The notes: a model not told the origin generated them from the letters alone. Positions 8,542 to 17,910 are shown, counted from the first letter of the stretch. The stretch: DNA of 64,000 bases from Mucilaginibacter pankratovii (GCF_014773265.1 NZ_JACWMY010000019.1:22116-86115), one strand, 5' to 3'. Numbers and translations: made by a program.

Positions 8542-9327
8542 CTACTTTGATAAACTCTGGATAAAATACACCACCGGCATAGCCGCAAACCCCAGGGGTA
8601 TAATCACCCCAAAAAACCAGGTACCGAAGAAGTAAACTATCGGCTGGTATTTGCGGTGTACCCATCCCAATGTGCGGAATGCGCTCTGGAAACCGTGTAG
8701 TAAGTGGAATGCTACTGCACCCATCGCAATTACATAAAATGCAACATACCACAATTTGCTAAAGCTCTCCTGCACACGTGCGTGGATATCTTTCACCCTT
8801 ACAATTTCCACATTGTTTTCTGTGGAGATAGACCTTTCAAATTCAGCAACCTGGGGAACGTATTCGCCAACAGTAGTTACATTGGTTGCCAGGTCGGTAC
8901 GGTACTCTTTAAATTTAAGCACATGGTCGTACTTGTAAACAAACCAAAAATCGCTCATGTGTATCACAATGAACAATAACAGGATAGAACCTAAAAGCCC
9001 CATGTTTTTTGACGACCATGATGCATCCGATTTTGGCTGCACGGCATAACCTACCGGCCTTGCCCTGCGGTTTTTAATAGTTAGCACCAAAGCATACACC
9101 GCGTGCACTATAATACTGATGTACAGGATGTACGCAATAACCTCGATAGGTGGAAAATGCGTTAAGAAATTTGCGTAGCTGTTAAATGCAAAACCCTGGT
9201 CGTCTTTAAAAAGCAACAAGTTGCCGCCCAGGTGAACAATTAAAAAAGTACACAAAAACAAGCCAGTTAAAGCCATTATCAGCTTCTTTCCCAGTGATGA
9301 GTTAAAGGTTTGTTTGAATTCGCTCAT
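8542..9327 (-). CDS. sdhC: Succinate dehydrogenase cytochrome b subunit (single anchor)
   Basis: This membrane anchor is 261 residues from the chosen start. Five hydrophobic segments are visible, for example LIMALTGLFLCTFLIVHLGGNLLL, VIAYILYISIIVHAVYALVL and LWYVAFYVIAMGAVAFHLLHGF. His residues in these helices suit a di-haem b-type anchor of the Wolinella/Bacteroidota one-subunit class, which reacts with menaquinone. A longer frame from 9372 exists. However, a -7 box (TACTTTTG, 9350-9357) lies inside that extension, so the Met in MSEFKQTFNSSLGKK at 9327 is preferred. Confidence 0.93.
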   Translation of the reverse strand: MSEFKQTFNSSLGKKLIMALTGLFLCTFLIVHLGGNLLLFKDDQGFAFNSYANFLTHFPPIEVIAYILYISIIVHAVYALVLTIKNRRARPVGYAVQPKSDASWSSKNMGLLGSILLLFIVIHMSDFWFVYKYDHVLKFKEYRTDLATNVTTVGEYVPQVAEFERSISTENNVEIVRVKDIHARVQESFSKLWYVAFYVIAMGAVAFHLLHGFQSAFRTLGWVHRKYQPIVYFFGTWFFGVIIPLGFAAMPVVYFIQSLSK

Positions 9328-9349
9328 TATTGATTCAGATTTATTTAGG

Positions 9350-9357
9350 CAAAAGTA
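9350..9357 (-). promoter_or_regulatory. Candidate -7 element of sdhCAB
   Basis: TACTTTTG on the minus strand matches the Bacteroidota -7 consensus TAnnTTTG and lies 22 bases before the preferred sdhC start. It supports the shorter sdhC frame. No convincing -33 box was identified. Confidence 0.6.
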
Positions 9358-9528
9358 TTTATTAAAAGCCAAAAGATATAAATGGTTTCGGCTTTAGATA
9401 GGGATTATCATTATTTAGAAACAATCTAAAAGAAAAATATTTCACATAACTGTACTGCACTGTATTTTTTTTGATAGCTGTTATGGAAACCGCCTGTTTA
9501 TTGCATCCATCAATAAACCACACAAATT

Positions 9529-12500
9529 ATGAACAGGCTAAACTTATCCCTCTTATCCATTTTGGCGCTGCTGATGCTACAATATAATATAGCGAGCGCC
9601 CAGGCACCACAACTTACTGTTGATGGCAAAAGCAATAACGGCGTTACGCTGCAAAATTTAAAAATAGATGTGGCTATTTACGGCAACATCAGCCGCACTA
9701 CCTGGCAAATGACATTTTATAACTCCACCTCGCGGATACTGGAAGGCACGCTGATGTTCCCGCTGAAGGATGGTGTGAGTGTAAGTCGCTACGCTTTAGA
9801 TATAAATGGCAAGATGCGCGAGGCCGTACCAGTAGACCGCGGTAAAGGTACCGTGGTTTTCGAATCGATAGAACGCCGGCGTGTCGACCCCGGTTTGCTG
9901 GAAAAAGTGGAGGGCAACACCTTCCGTACCCGCATCTATCCTATCAACCCCAACAGCACCCGTACCGTAATTATCGGGTACGAGGAAGAAATACCCATGG
10001 CAGCCAATGGCAGCCTTAAATTTTCGCTCCCGCTGAATTTGAAGGATACGGTAAAAACATTCTCGCTTACCGCATCGGTTGTACAAAGCGCTGCTGCGCC
10101 TGTTGCCGATGATACCAGCGGCTATGCACTCAAATTCGATAAACATCAAAACACCTACTCCTCTTCAATAGAAAAAAACAACTACACCCCAAGCCATTCG
10201 TTGTCCTTTTACATCCCTAAACCAAAAGATGTTGCCGAGGTGATGATACAAGCGCAAGGCAATAAATACTATTGGTTCATCAATACCGCTATTCCGCCTC
10301 AAACTATCGCCAAGCCGCTGCCCCATAATATTGGCCTACTTTGGGACGCGTCGCTAAGTGGCGCTAACCGCGAGATTAAAAAAGAACTGGCGCTGTTAGA
10401 TGCCTACTTCAAGAAAGTGAACAACGCGCAGGTACACCTTATCGCTTTCAGCAATGCCATCCTAAAAAATCAAACATACGCTATTACCAATGGCAACTGG
10501 GATGCCCTTAAAGCCGAACTGGAACAAACCACTTACGACGGCGCAACTAACTTAGCGAAGCTCGATTTAAGCAAGTACCCGGCAGATGAATTTTTACTGA
10601 TGAGCGATGGGCATCAAACCTTTGGCGATGGACAAATAAAATTAAGCGGCAAACCCGTTTATTGCATCAACTCATCGGCCGCTGCAGATTACAGCAATTT
10701 AAAATTGATAGCCCTTAAAACCAATGGCGAACTGATAGACCTAACCCGCGATGATAACACTAAAGCATTAAACGCGCTAACCATTCAGCCGCTGCGCTTT
10801 TTGGGCATCAAAGCCGGCAGTACAGTTGATGATAGTTACCCTTCATTGCCGGTTACCGTTAGCGGGGCATTTTCCATCGCGGGTATTACCAAGGATCCGA
10901 ATCAAACCATTACGCTACAATATGGGTATGGCAATAAAATAAGTTTCGAGAAACAAGTAACGCTCGATCTGCAGACGAACGCGGTTGAAAACGTGGACGT
11001 GGCCAAACTTTGGGCGCAGAAAAAGATAAGCGAGATGGATATTAATTATGAGGCCAATCGCCAGGAGATAGAATCCTTGGGTAAGCGTTTTGGCATTGTT
11101 ACCCGCAATACCTCGCTGATTGTGCTGGAAACCATTAACGATTACATACAATACGATATTGAGCCGCCTACGGAGCTAAGGGCTCAATATGATGCTATTA
11201 TGAAGCAGCGGGGCGATGTTGCCCGCAGCCCTGCGCGGGAAAACCTAACCACAGCTGAGAATATACTGAAAGAACTTACCCAGTGGTGGGATAACGGCGC
11301 AGAGCCTGCAAAAATCACGGCAAGCAATGCCAGCACGCCGGTTGCTCCGGCAGTAAATAACACAAGCACGGCAAACGCAAATCGCAACAGGCTTGTAAAC
11401 CCGGGTGCAATAAACCGTAACGGCCAAGGGCATAACATTACCGGGGTTGTGGTGGCAAAGGATGATGGCTTGCCAATTCCGGGTGTTACCCTTAGGGTGA
11501 AGGGTACCAATACGGGTACACAAACCAACGCTGTCGGCAGGTATAGCTTATGGGTGCCAAACAAGGGGAAGTTACAGGTATCTTATTTAGGCTTCAAATC
11601 GCAGGAAGTAAAAATTGGCGCAAGCGGCTTTTTAAATGTCACCCTCGAGGGGTCTTCTAACCAATTGAACGAGGTTGTGGTTATAGGGTATGGTACCGTT
11701 AGGAGACGGGATGTTACAGGTTCGGTTTCAACAATTAATTCGGATGAGGCAGTCAGCAATAACACCGCGCCGGAACCGCCTGCTGTGGAGGAAATGCAAG
11801 TTGCGGCGGTTGCTCCTACGCCAAGTTCAGGTGCGCCGGGTGCGTCCCCGGCAGTAACTTATAAAAGTTCAAACATAGCAGCCGGGCTAAGCGCAAAAGT
11901 TGCAGGTTTGGCGGTGCAATCGCCCAATGAAGCTAATAAACAATTCCAAGGGCGGGCAGCCGGTGTTAGTGTGATAACGCAGGGTGCGCCGGGCCCGGGT
12001 TCTTCTATTGTCATCAGAGGGACATCAAGTATCGCCAACGCAAAACCGCTAATAATAATAGATGGGGTACCGAGTGGTAGTTTGGATGGCTTCAATCCAA
12101 ATGATATTTCTGATATCAGCGTTTTAAAAGATGCCGGCGCAACAGCCGTTTATGGGGCAAAGGCAAGTAACGGGGTTGTTGTAGTAACTACCAAAAAGGG
12201 CGCTGCAACACGCCGCGCGATAACTGCTGACACTATCACAAGCGCATCAAACACAAATGAAGGTATCAGTATAGCCTACAAAACTCCCGATATGGAATAT
12301 TTGAAAACCATCCAAAACACAGGTAAGGCCGGGCAATATCAAAAATACCTGGAGTTGCGCTCGTCCTTTACCGGCGACCCGGTTTATTATTTTGATGTAG
12401 CCAATTACTTTATAAAAATAGGTAACAAGGAAGTTGGCGCACGCATACTAAGCAACCTGGCCGAAATGGACCTGGGCAGCTACGAATTATACAAGATGCT

Positions 12501-13179
12501 GGGCTATAAATTAAAACAGCTTGGCGATTATGAAGGCGAAGTATTCGCCTTTAAAAAGATAACCGAACTGCGCCCACTCGATCCGCAAAGCTACCGCGAT
12601 TACGGATTAGCGTTGGAAGACGCCGGCAAGCACCAGCAGGCGTTGGATGTGCTTTATAAAGCCATGGTAACCAGCTATACCAGCGATGCAGAAAACCTTT
12701 ACAATGGTGTAGAAGAGATCTTTTTGCCGGAGATAAACCGCATTATAGCTATGCACAAGAGTAAGCTAAATCTTACAGCCATCCCAAAAAAGGTGATCAA
12801 AGCCTTGCCTGCGGATATAAGAATTGTGATGAACTGGAATATGAACAACACCGACATAGATCTTTGGGTAACCGACCCTAACGGTGAAAAATGCCTGTAC
12901 AGCCATAACCGTACAGCACTCGGCGGTCGTATATCTGACGACATGACCCAAGGTTTCGGCCCCGAGCAATTCCTGCTTAAAAAAGCAATAAAAGGCACCT
13001 ATAAAATAGAGATCAACTATTACGGCGATACACAGGCTACTATAGCTGGGCCAACCACCATAATGGCCGAGCTATATACCTATTACGGCACCCCGCAGGA
13101 AAAGAAAGAACTCATTGTGCTGCAAATGAAGAAAGATGCCAAAGGTGGCGTGTACATTGGCGACCTCGATTTTAAATAA
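9529..13179 (+). CDS. VIT/vWA-like protein with carboxypeptidase-regulatory, TonB-plug and DUF2135 domains
   Basis: This 1216-residue exported chimera has a signal peptide at 1-25. A VIT domain spans about 27-150 (MTFYNSTSRILEGTLMFPLKDGVSVSRYALDING). A vWA-like segment starts near 265 with a MIDAS-type DASLS at 273-277. A CarboxypepD_reg-like domain starts at 637 (ITGVVVAKDDGLPIPGVTLR). A SusC/RagA plug signature follows (VVVIGYGTVRRRDVTGSVS, then IIIDGVP with Asp845 and VVVVTTKKG near 884-892). A helical TPR-like region spans about 925-1080 and a DUF2135-like domain runs from 1096 to the end (NNTDIDLWVTDPNGEKC). No outer-membrane barrel follows the plug. Function unknown; cell-surface or periplasmic scaffolding is an inference. 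It has its own terminator. Confidence 0.85.
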   Translation: MNRLNLSLLSILALLMLQYNIASAQAPQLTVDGKSNNGVTLQNLKIDVAIYGNISRTTWQMTFYNSTSRILEGTLMFPLKDGVSVSRYALDINGKMREAVPVDRGKGTVVFESIERRRVDPGLLEKVEGNTFRTRIYPINPNSTRTVIIGYEEEIPMAANGSLKFSLPLNLKDTVKTFSLTASVVQSAAAPVADDTSGYALKFDKHQNTYSSSIEKNNYTPSHSLSFYIPKPKDVAEVMIQAQGNKYYWFINTAIPPQTIAKPLPHNIGLLWDASLSGANREIKKELALLDAYFKKVNNAQVHLIAFSNAILKNQTYAITNGNWDALKAELEQTTYDGATNLAKLDLSKYPADEFLLMSDGHQTFGDGQIKLSGKPVYCINSSAAADYSNLKLIALKTNGELIDLTRDDNTKALNALTIQPLRFLGIKAGSTVDDSYPSLPVTVSGAFSIAGITKDPNQTITLQYGYGNKISFEKQVTLDLQTNAVENVDVAKLWAQKKISEMDINYEANRQEIESLGKRFGIVTRNTSLIVLETINDYIQYDIEPPTELRAQYDAIMKQRGDVARSPARENLTTAENILKELTQWWDNGAEPAKITASNASTPVAPAVNNTSTANANRNRLVNPGAINRNGQGHNITGVVVAKDDGLPIPGVTLRVKGTNTGTQTNAVGRYSLWVPNKGKLQVSYLGFKSQEVKIGASGFLNVTLEGSSNQLNEVVVIGYGTVRRRDVTGSVSTINSDEAVSNNTAPEPPAVEEMQVAAVAPTPSSGAPGASPAVTYKSSNIAAGLSAKVAGLAVQSPNEANKQFQGRAAGVSVITQGAPGPGSSIVIRGTSSIANAKPLIIIDGVPSGSLDGFNPNDISDISVLKDAGATAVYGAKASNGVVVVTTKKGAATRRAITADTITSASNTNEGISIAYKTPDMEYLKTIQNTGKAGQYQKYLELRSSFTGDPVYYFDVANYFIKIGNKEVGARILSNLAEMDLGSYELYKMLGYKLKQLGDYEGEVFAFKKITELRPLDPQSYRDYGLALEDAGKHQQALDVLYKAMVTSYTSDAENLYNGVEEIFLPEINRIIAMHKSKLNLTAIPKKVIKALPADIRIVMNWNMNNTDIDLWVTDPNGEKCLYSHNRTALGGRISDDMTQGFGPEQFLLKKAIKGTYKIEINYYGDTQATIAGPTTIMAELYTYYGTPQEKKELIVLQMKKDAKGGVYIGDLDFK

Positions 13180-13191
13180 ATGGTTGATTTC

Positions 13192-13224
13192 CCGGAGTGG
13201 TAGTATTGCCATTCCGGTTTTTTT
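13192..13224 (+). terminator. Terminator after the VIT/plug chimera gene
   Basis: The stem CCGGAGTGG/CCATTCCGG has one G-U pair, an 8-base loop and a run of seven T. Confidence 0.88.
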
Positions 13225-13286
13225 ATCAAACAAAATTTTGTCCGCGGAAATTATTTTCGCTTATTTAGGGCTACTAAACCATACGC

Positions 13287-14426
13287 ATGAAATTACTTTA
13301 CACCGCATCATTTATACTGTTATTAGCATCTTGTAAACAAGCCCCAAAATTAGATCTAACCATCAAAGCAGATGGTGTTACCAATGGTACCGTGCAGTTA
13401 AAACAAGCCAGCGAACTAACCCTTAACGAACCCCTTAAAAATGGTGAGCTAACAAAAAGCACGCAATTACAGGCACCCGGTTACTACAGCCTCTGCGTAA
13501 TAGATAACGAAAAGCCCATCACCTCTAAGATAGCTTATGATATTTACCTGGAAAATGGCAGCTATACCATCCAAACTAATCCGGCAAAGCCCCAGGATTA
13601 TCCTGTAGTAACTACTACATCCGCAACGCAAAAAGAGCTTAATGATTACTATCAATTATTAAACAAGTATGCGGGAGCGATAGATCATCAAATAGATTCG
13701 CTTACCCGTTTCCTGCAGTCTAACGCGGCGGCGGCTTTAAACAAACAAAAACGGGCTGCCATTTATACCAGCACCCGCGCAATACAAAAACAACGCCGCG
13801 AGCTGGATTTGAAAGTATTGAAAGAATACACCGAAAAAAATCCGAAAGCCAAAATTGGCGCGCACCTTATTGTACAGGTATATTATCCCGAATACGCGGA
13901 AGCTTATAACGAACTTTTTCAAAAGCTGCCTGAGGATGTAAAGATGAGCGACGACGGTTTAAAGATCCAAAACAAATTGGGAAATATGCTGAAACAGCTC
14001 ACCGGCGCAACTGCCCCGGATATTGCCGGCAATACACCCGATGGCAAACCATTCGACAAAAAGGCCATCAACAAAAAAATTATTTTGGTTGAGTTTTGGA
14101 AGCCCAGCAACGATGTTAGCCAGCTGATGCACCAGCAATTGGTAAAAGGAATTATCCTTACCCCTGCAGACAGGAAAAACTTTGGTGTGGTAACGGTATC
14201 TATAGACGAGAAGAACGATGCATGGTTAAACGCGATCAAAAACGACAATGTACCATGGCAGCAGCTAAGCGATAGCAAAGGCGATCAATCTCCAAACGTG
14301 GCCAAATGGGAAATAAAAACCGTACCGATGTATTGCCTGGTAGATAAAAACTGGAAGATGATCAAATCAAACATCCCTTTCGGCGAAATAGATACCGAGG
14401 TGCACGAGTACCTTAAGAAGAATTAA
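13287..14426 (+). CDS. DUF4369/TlpA-like lipoprotein lacking the CxxC active site
   Basis: This 379-residue lipoprotein has the lipobox LLLASC (Cys16). The N-terminal beta-rich region (about 20-130) fits DUF4369 and a helical linker follows. The C-terminal half (about 240-379) looks like a TlpA/AhpC-type thioredoxin fold (ATAPDIAGNTPDGKPFDKK, IILVEFWKPSND, KTVPMYCLVDKNWKM). Where redox members have WCxxC this protein has W271-K-P-S-N-D, so both catalytic cysteines are absent. It may be a non-redox chaperone or binding version. Its stop overlaps the convergent pdeM stop by 4 bases. Confidence 0.82.
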   Translation: MKLLYTASFILLLASCKQAPKLDLTIKADGVTNGTVQLKQASELTLNEPLKNGELTKSTQLQAPGYYSLCVIDNEKPITSKIAYDIYLENGSYTIQTNPAKPQDYPVVTTTSATQKELNDYYQLLNKYAGAIDHQIDSLTRFLQSNAAAALNKQKRAAIYTSTRAIQKQRRELDLKVLKEYTEKNPKAKIGAHLIVQVYYPEYAEAYNELFQKLPEDVKMSDDGLKIQNKLGNMLKQLTGATAPDIAGNTPDGKPFDKKAINKKIILVEFWKPSNDVSQLMHQQLVKGIILTPADRKNFGVVTVSIDEKNDAWLNAIKNDNVPWQQLSDSKGDQSPNVAKWEIKTVPMYCLVDKNWKMIKSNIPFGEIDTEVHEYLKKN

Positions 14427-15082
14427 CTGATAGCGATCACCTTATCTTTCAGCACGCCAAAAATATTGTCGTTCTTCATGCTGCGGATGGCCACCTTACC
14501 GGTAAATCTGCCGAACGACGGCAGTATGGCTTGGTTCTTACCGAAAGCGAAACAGGGCAACGTAACGCTTTGCCTGCCCCTGCCAACCAGGTTCACCCCC
14601 GGATGGATATGCCCGCAAAGTACGTAACCGCCTTCCGGCCTTATATTGGCGTCGGCAAGGGGATGGTGCAGCATCAGGAAGGGGCCAACGCTTAGCTCCT
14701 CCGTCAGCACAACATCCAGGTCGAGGTAATGCTTATCGTGGATGATATCGTGGTTACCTTTCACCAGGATGATCTGTAGTTTGGGGAACTGCTTGCGCCA
14801 CATCACAAACCAGTCCCAATCGGCATTCAGGTCGCTGTGGAAGAGATCGCCCAGGAAGATGATCTTTTCGGGGCGATGCTCGTGTATAAGGTCTGATAAC
14901 ATAGCCAGATCGTCCTGCTCCATATCCCGCGGGATGGCAATGCCCGCTTTGCGGAAGTGCCCAACCTTCCCCAAATGTACATCAGCAGCTATTAAAGCCT
15001 TCTGCTGTTGCCAGTAAATGGCCTTCTGCGGCAGCAATAACAGATCCTGGTCTAAAAAATTAAAAGGGGTACCCGCACTCAT
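14423..15082 (-). CDS. pdeM: Ligase-associated DNA damage response endonuclease (metallophosphoesterase)
   Basis: This calcineurin-like phosphoesterase is 219 residues from the MSAGTPF start, or 221 from MTM at 15088. Metal-binding motifs, in 221-residue numbering, are DVHLG (36-40), GDLFH (80-84), GNHD (111-114), HHPLA (141) and GHIH (159-162). These match PdeM, usually found near a DNA ligase and helicase in a proposed DNA-damage operon; here it stands alone. A -7 box, TATCTTTG, sits at 15096-15103, only 7 bases before the upstream ATG, so the transcript is nearly leaderless or uses the second ATG. Which ATG is used is uncertain. Confidence 0.88.
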   Translation of the reverse strand: MSAGTPFNFLDQDLLLLPQKAIYWQQQKALIAADVHLGKVGHFRKAGIAIPRDMEQDDLAMLSDLIHEHRPEKIIFLGDLFHSDLNADWDWFVMWRKQFPKLQIILVKGNHDIIHDKHYLDLDVVLTEELSVGPFLMLHHPLADANIRPEGGYVLCGHIHPGVNLVGRGRQSVTLPCFAFGKNQAILPSFGRFTGKVAIRSMKNDNIFGVLKDKVIAIS

Positions 15083-15095
15083 CGTCATAACGGGG

Positions 15096-15103
15096 CAAAG
15101 ATA
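15096..15103 (-). promoter_or_regulatory. Candidate -7 element of pdeM
   Basis: TATCTTTG on the minus strand is a strong match to TAnnTTTG. It lies 7 or 13 bases from the two candidate ATG codons. Confidence 0.6.
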
Positions 15104-15330
15104 GGGATTGATTTACTAATTTGCTTAGCAGGATGGCGGTTAAATTAGGCTACCGTCCGGGGTGTCCAATTTGTGAAATATAGACACATTGGACACCCCT
15201 GAACGCACCTGGACACCTGCCAAAATCACTTACAAAAACTTCCGAATTTTTGCATTTTTTACGGATTTATTGTACTTAAACAGCCCTTTTGCGAGCGTAA
15301 TACAGGCGTTTTTTTCGAAAAAAAAGTGCC
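15104..15330. other. Gene-free stretch between pdeM and htrA, with TGGACACC repeats
   Basis: Apart from the palindrome at 15159-15199 and a third TGGACACC word near 15210, this stretch contains A/T-rich sequence and a TTTTTTCGAAAAAA palindrome near 15310. No protein-like frame was found. Confidence 0.4.
15159..15199. promoter_or_regulatory. Perfect palindrome of TGGACACC half-sites upstream of pdeM
   Basis: The arms GGGGTGTCCAAT (15159-15170) and ATTGGACACCCC (15188-15199) are perfectly complementary around a 17-base spacer. A third half-site, CTGGACACCTG, follows at about 15209-15219. The site lies 56-115 bases upstream of the pdeM -7 box. It could be an operator, or a relic of a mobile-element end. 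Confidence 0.5.
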
Positions 15331-15342
15331 ACAAAAACAAAA

Positions 15343-15363
15343 AACCCGGCTCATCACCGGGTT
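15343..15363 (-). terminator. Terminator of htrA
   Basis: On the minus strand the stem AACCCGG/CCGGGTT has a 7-base loop and is followed by TTTTTG. It begins about 30 bases after the htrA stop. Confidence 0.85.
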
Positions 15364-15392
15364 CTCCTATTTATAATCACTTAAACTATTAT

Positions 15393-16940
15393 TTATTGTA
15401 TCTCAAAAACGTTGCTGAAGCTGCCACCGTTTGGATAGTAACCGGTGATGATCAGTCGGCCGTTCTTCAGGTTGGTGATAACGTTATCCATATCATCAAC
15501 ACTGTTAATAGGCTGTTTGTTGATCGAGGTGATAACCGACCCAACAGGGATCTCGGTATCATCAAATATACCGCCTGCCCGTACTTGGGTTACCAAAACG
15601 CCAGAGTTTACATGGAACTTGCTTTTCTGTGCAGCGGTTAACGGCTGGAAGCTTGCGCCCAGTTTGTTAAACAATTCTGCTGCAGATTTAGAAAGCGCTG
15701 CGGATTTGGCAACCGGAGCCTCTGCTTTAAGCGTTACATCAAAGTTCTTTTCGCTGCCATTGCGCAATACAGTTATCTTGATGTTATCGCCGGGCTGTAA
15801 ACGTGCTACACGCTCTTGTAAGTCTGATGATTCATAAACGGTGTTACCTTCTACCTTGGTGATGATATCGCCCGGCTGGATGCCTGCTTTCTCTGCACCG
15901 CCGCCTTCAACTAAAGAGTTTACGTAAAGGCCGTTTGTTTTGTCGGTTTTTAAACCTTGTGCGGCTTCGGGGTCACTAAGATCGGCAAAGCTGATGCCAA
16001 TGTAACCGCGTTTAACCGAACCATACTTTTTAATATCGTTCAATACTTTCTTAGCTAAATTCACCGGGATAGCAAAGCCATAACCTTCATATGAGCCGGT
16101 GTGCGAAGCAATAGCCGCGTTAATACCGATCAATTCGCCGGCTGTATTTACCAATGCGCCGCCGCTGTTACCCGGGTTAATAGCAGCGTCTGTTTGTATG
16201 AACGATTCTATACCTTTTCTCAGGGTTGGCTGTTGTTGGGTAACAGGGCCAAATGGATTCTGGTTCTGCTCATCATCATCTTTACCAATAATGTTGATGC
16301 TACGGCCTTTCGCGCTCACAATACCGGCAGTAACGGTTGATGTTAATTTAAAAGGGTTACCTACGGCTAATACCCATTCGCCAACGCGTACGGCATCCGA
16401 GTTACCTAATTTTACAATCGGCAGGTTGGTAGCGTTAATTTTAATGAGGGCAAGGTCGGTATTAGGGTCGGTACCGATGACTTTCGCCTCAAACTGGCGG
16501 TGATCATTAGTAACAATGGTAATTTTCTCGGCCTTTGCCACAACGTGGTTGTTGGTTACAATATAACCATCCGGAGAGATGATCACACCCGAACCTGATG
16601 CCATCTGCGGGCCCTGAGGACGCATACGCTGGCCAAACATCTGCCCGAACATTTGCTCAAACTGATCCTGGTTACCGCTGCCTTTTGCCGCGTAAGTAGT
16701 GCGGATATAAACTACCGCAGGGGTAACCTCTGCTGCTGCCTGCGTAAAATCTGCCGCACCGGCAGATGATACCATTGGCGCGTTTGAACGGTTGCTTGCA
16801 AAATAAACTTTTTGCTTGTCTTCGAAACTCATGCCCTGGTCGTATTTGTTTTCGGCAAACTTATACACCCCTAAGGCTAAGGCACCGCCTGCAAAGGCGG
16901 TTAATAGTGTTAAACCAAACTTTTTCATATTTTTATTCAA
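15393..16940 (-). CDS. htrA: HtrA/DegQ-type periplasmic serine protease with two PDZ domains
   Basis: This 515-residue envelope quality-control protease has a signal anchor at about residues 5-27. The catalytic triad is His132 (TNNHVV), Asp162 (TDLALI) and Ser259 (NPGNSGGAL). PDZ1 spans about 310-405 (GYIGISF...GIQPGDIITKVEG). PDZ2 follows to the end and includes NSGVLVTQVRAGGIFDDTEIPVGSVI. Met5 (MKKFGLTLL) is an equally likely start. It is monocistronic, with its own terminator and a 180-base A/T-rich upstream gap shared with dapF. Confidence 0.93.
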   Translation of the reverse strand: MNKNMKKFGLTLLTAFAGGALALGVYKFAENKYDQGMSFEDKQKVYFASNRSNAPMVSSAGAADFTQAAAEVTPAVVYIRTTYAAKGSGNQDQFEQMFGQMFGQRMRPQGPQMASGSGVIISPDGYIVTNNHVVAKAEKITIVTNDHRQFEAKVIGTDPNTDLALIKINATNLPIVKLGNSDAVRVGEWVLAVGNPFKLTSTVTAGIVSAKGRSINIIGKDDDEQNQNPFGPVTQQQPTLRKGIESFIQTDAAINPGNSGGALVNTAGELIGINAAIASHTGSYEGYGFAIPVNLAKKVLNDIKKYGSVKRGYIGISFADLSDPEAAQGLKTDKTNGLYVNSLVEGGGAEKAGIQPGDIITKVEGNTVYESSDLQERVARLQPGDNIKITVLRNGSEKNFDVTLKAEAPVAKSAALSKSAAELFNKLGASFQPLTAAQKSKFHVNSGVLVTQVRAGGIFDDTEIPVGSVITSINKQPINSVDDMDNVITNLKNGRLIITGYYPNGGSFSNVFEIQ

Positions 16941-17124
16941 TTCTCTTTTATGTTTACGGTATTATCTACCGGTAGTCAAATTTAATACCATATAGACGAT
17001 ATAAACAATGATAAGTTATGTGCAATTTTGTTAAAAATTGTTAAATTAAAATTAACAAGGCCAAACATTTGTTATGCCCCGTTAGTCTTATCAAAGCAAC
17101 GGCCATCTTTTAATAAATTTCACA

Positions 17125-17910
17125 GTGAATATAAAGTTTTATAAATACCAGGGAGCAGGCAACGATTTTATTTTGATAGACAATCGCGAAGGCATTGTAA
17201 ATCAACTGAATAAAGAGACTGTTGCCAAACTTTGCGATCGCCGTTTCGGTATCGGCGGTGATGGCTTAATGCTGCTGGAAAACCTGGAAGGCTACGATTT
17301 TAAAATGGTGTACTACAATGCCGACGGCAACGAGGGCAGCATGTGCGGTAATGGCGGTCGCTGCATTGTAGCTTTTGCCAAAAATCTGGGCATCATACAC
17401 GATGTGACAAATTTTCTCGCTACCGATGGCCCCCATTATGCCAAAATTTCAGAAGAAGGCAATTGGGTAAGCCTGCAGATGATAGATGTAACCGACATCA
17501 GCAAAGACGGGGACGCTTATGTACTTAACACCGGCTCGCCGCATTATGTAAAAGTGGCGTCCGACCTGGAGATAAAAGACGTTTACAACGAGGGCTACGC
17601 CATCCGCAATAACGCTACCTACAAAGCCGATGGCATCAACGTAAACTTTGCCGAAAAAAATGGCGAAGGCTATTTTGTGCGCACCTTTGAGCGTGGCGTA
17701 GAGAACGAAACCTATGCCTGCGGCACAGGCGTTACGGCAGTCGCGTTAGCCATGGCCAAACACAACAGGCAGTTCGGCACCATTAGCACACCTATAAAAG
17801 TTTTGGGCGGCAACCTCAATATCCGCTTTGATAACGATGGCGAAAAATTCAGCAATATCTTTTTAGAAGGGCCTGCGGAGTTGGTGTTTGATGGGGAGAT
17901 AGAACTGTAA
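17125..17910 (+). CDS. dapF: Diaminopimelate epimerase
   Basis: This 261-residue cytoplasmic enzyme converts LL- to meso-diaminopimelate for lysine and peptidoglycan synthesis. The two catalytic cysteines are Cys74 (SMCGNGGRC) and Cys199 (ACGTGVTA). The opening MNIKFYKYQGAGNDF is diagnostic and its initiation codon is GTG at 17125. It is followed closely by two small genes of unknown function. Confidence 0.96.
   Translation: MNIKFYKYQGAGNDFILIDNREGIVNQLNKETVAKLCDRRFGIGGDGLMLLENLEGYDFKMVYYNADGNEGSMCGNGGRCIVAFAKNLGIIHDVTNFLATDGPHYAKISEEGNWVSLQMIDVTDISKDGDAYVLNTGSPHYVKVASDLEIKDVYNEGYAIRNNATYKADGINVNFAEKNGEGYFVRTFERGVENETYACGTGVTAVALAMAKHNRQFGTISTPIKVLGGNLNIRFDNDGEKFSNIFLEGPAELVFDGEIEL

Noticed and set aside
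9328..9372. Upstream extension of sdhC
   Set aside because: A -7 promoter box lies within it and family proteins start at the MSEF position.
15189..15837. Plus-strand open frames opposite the 3' end of htrA
   Set aside because: They overlap a terminator and the PDZ2 coding region in antisense.
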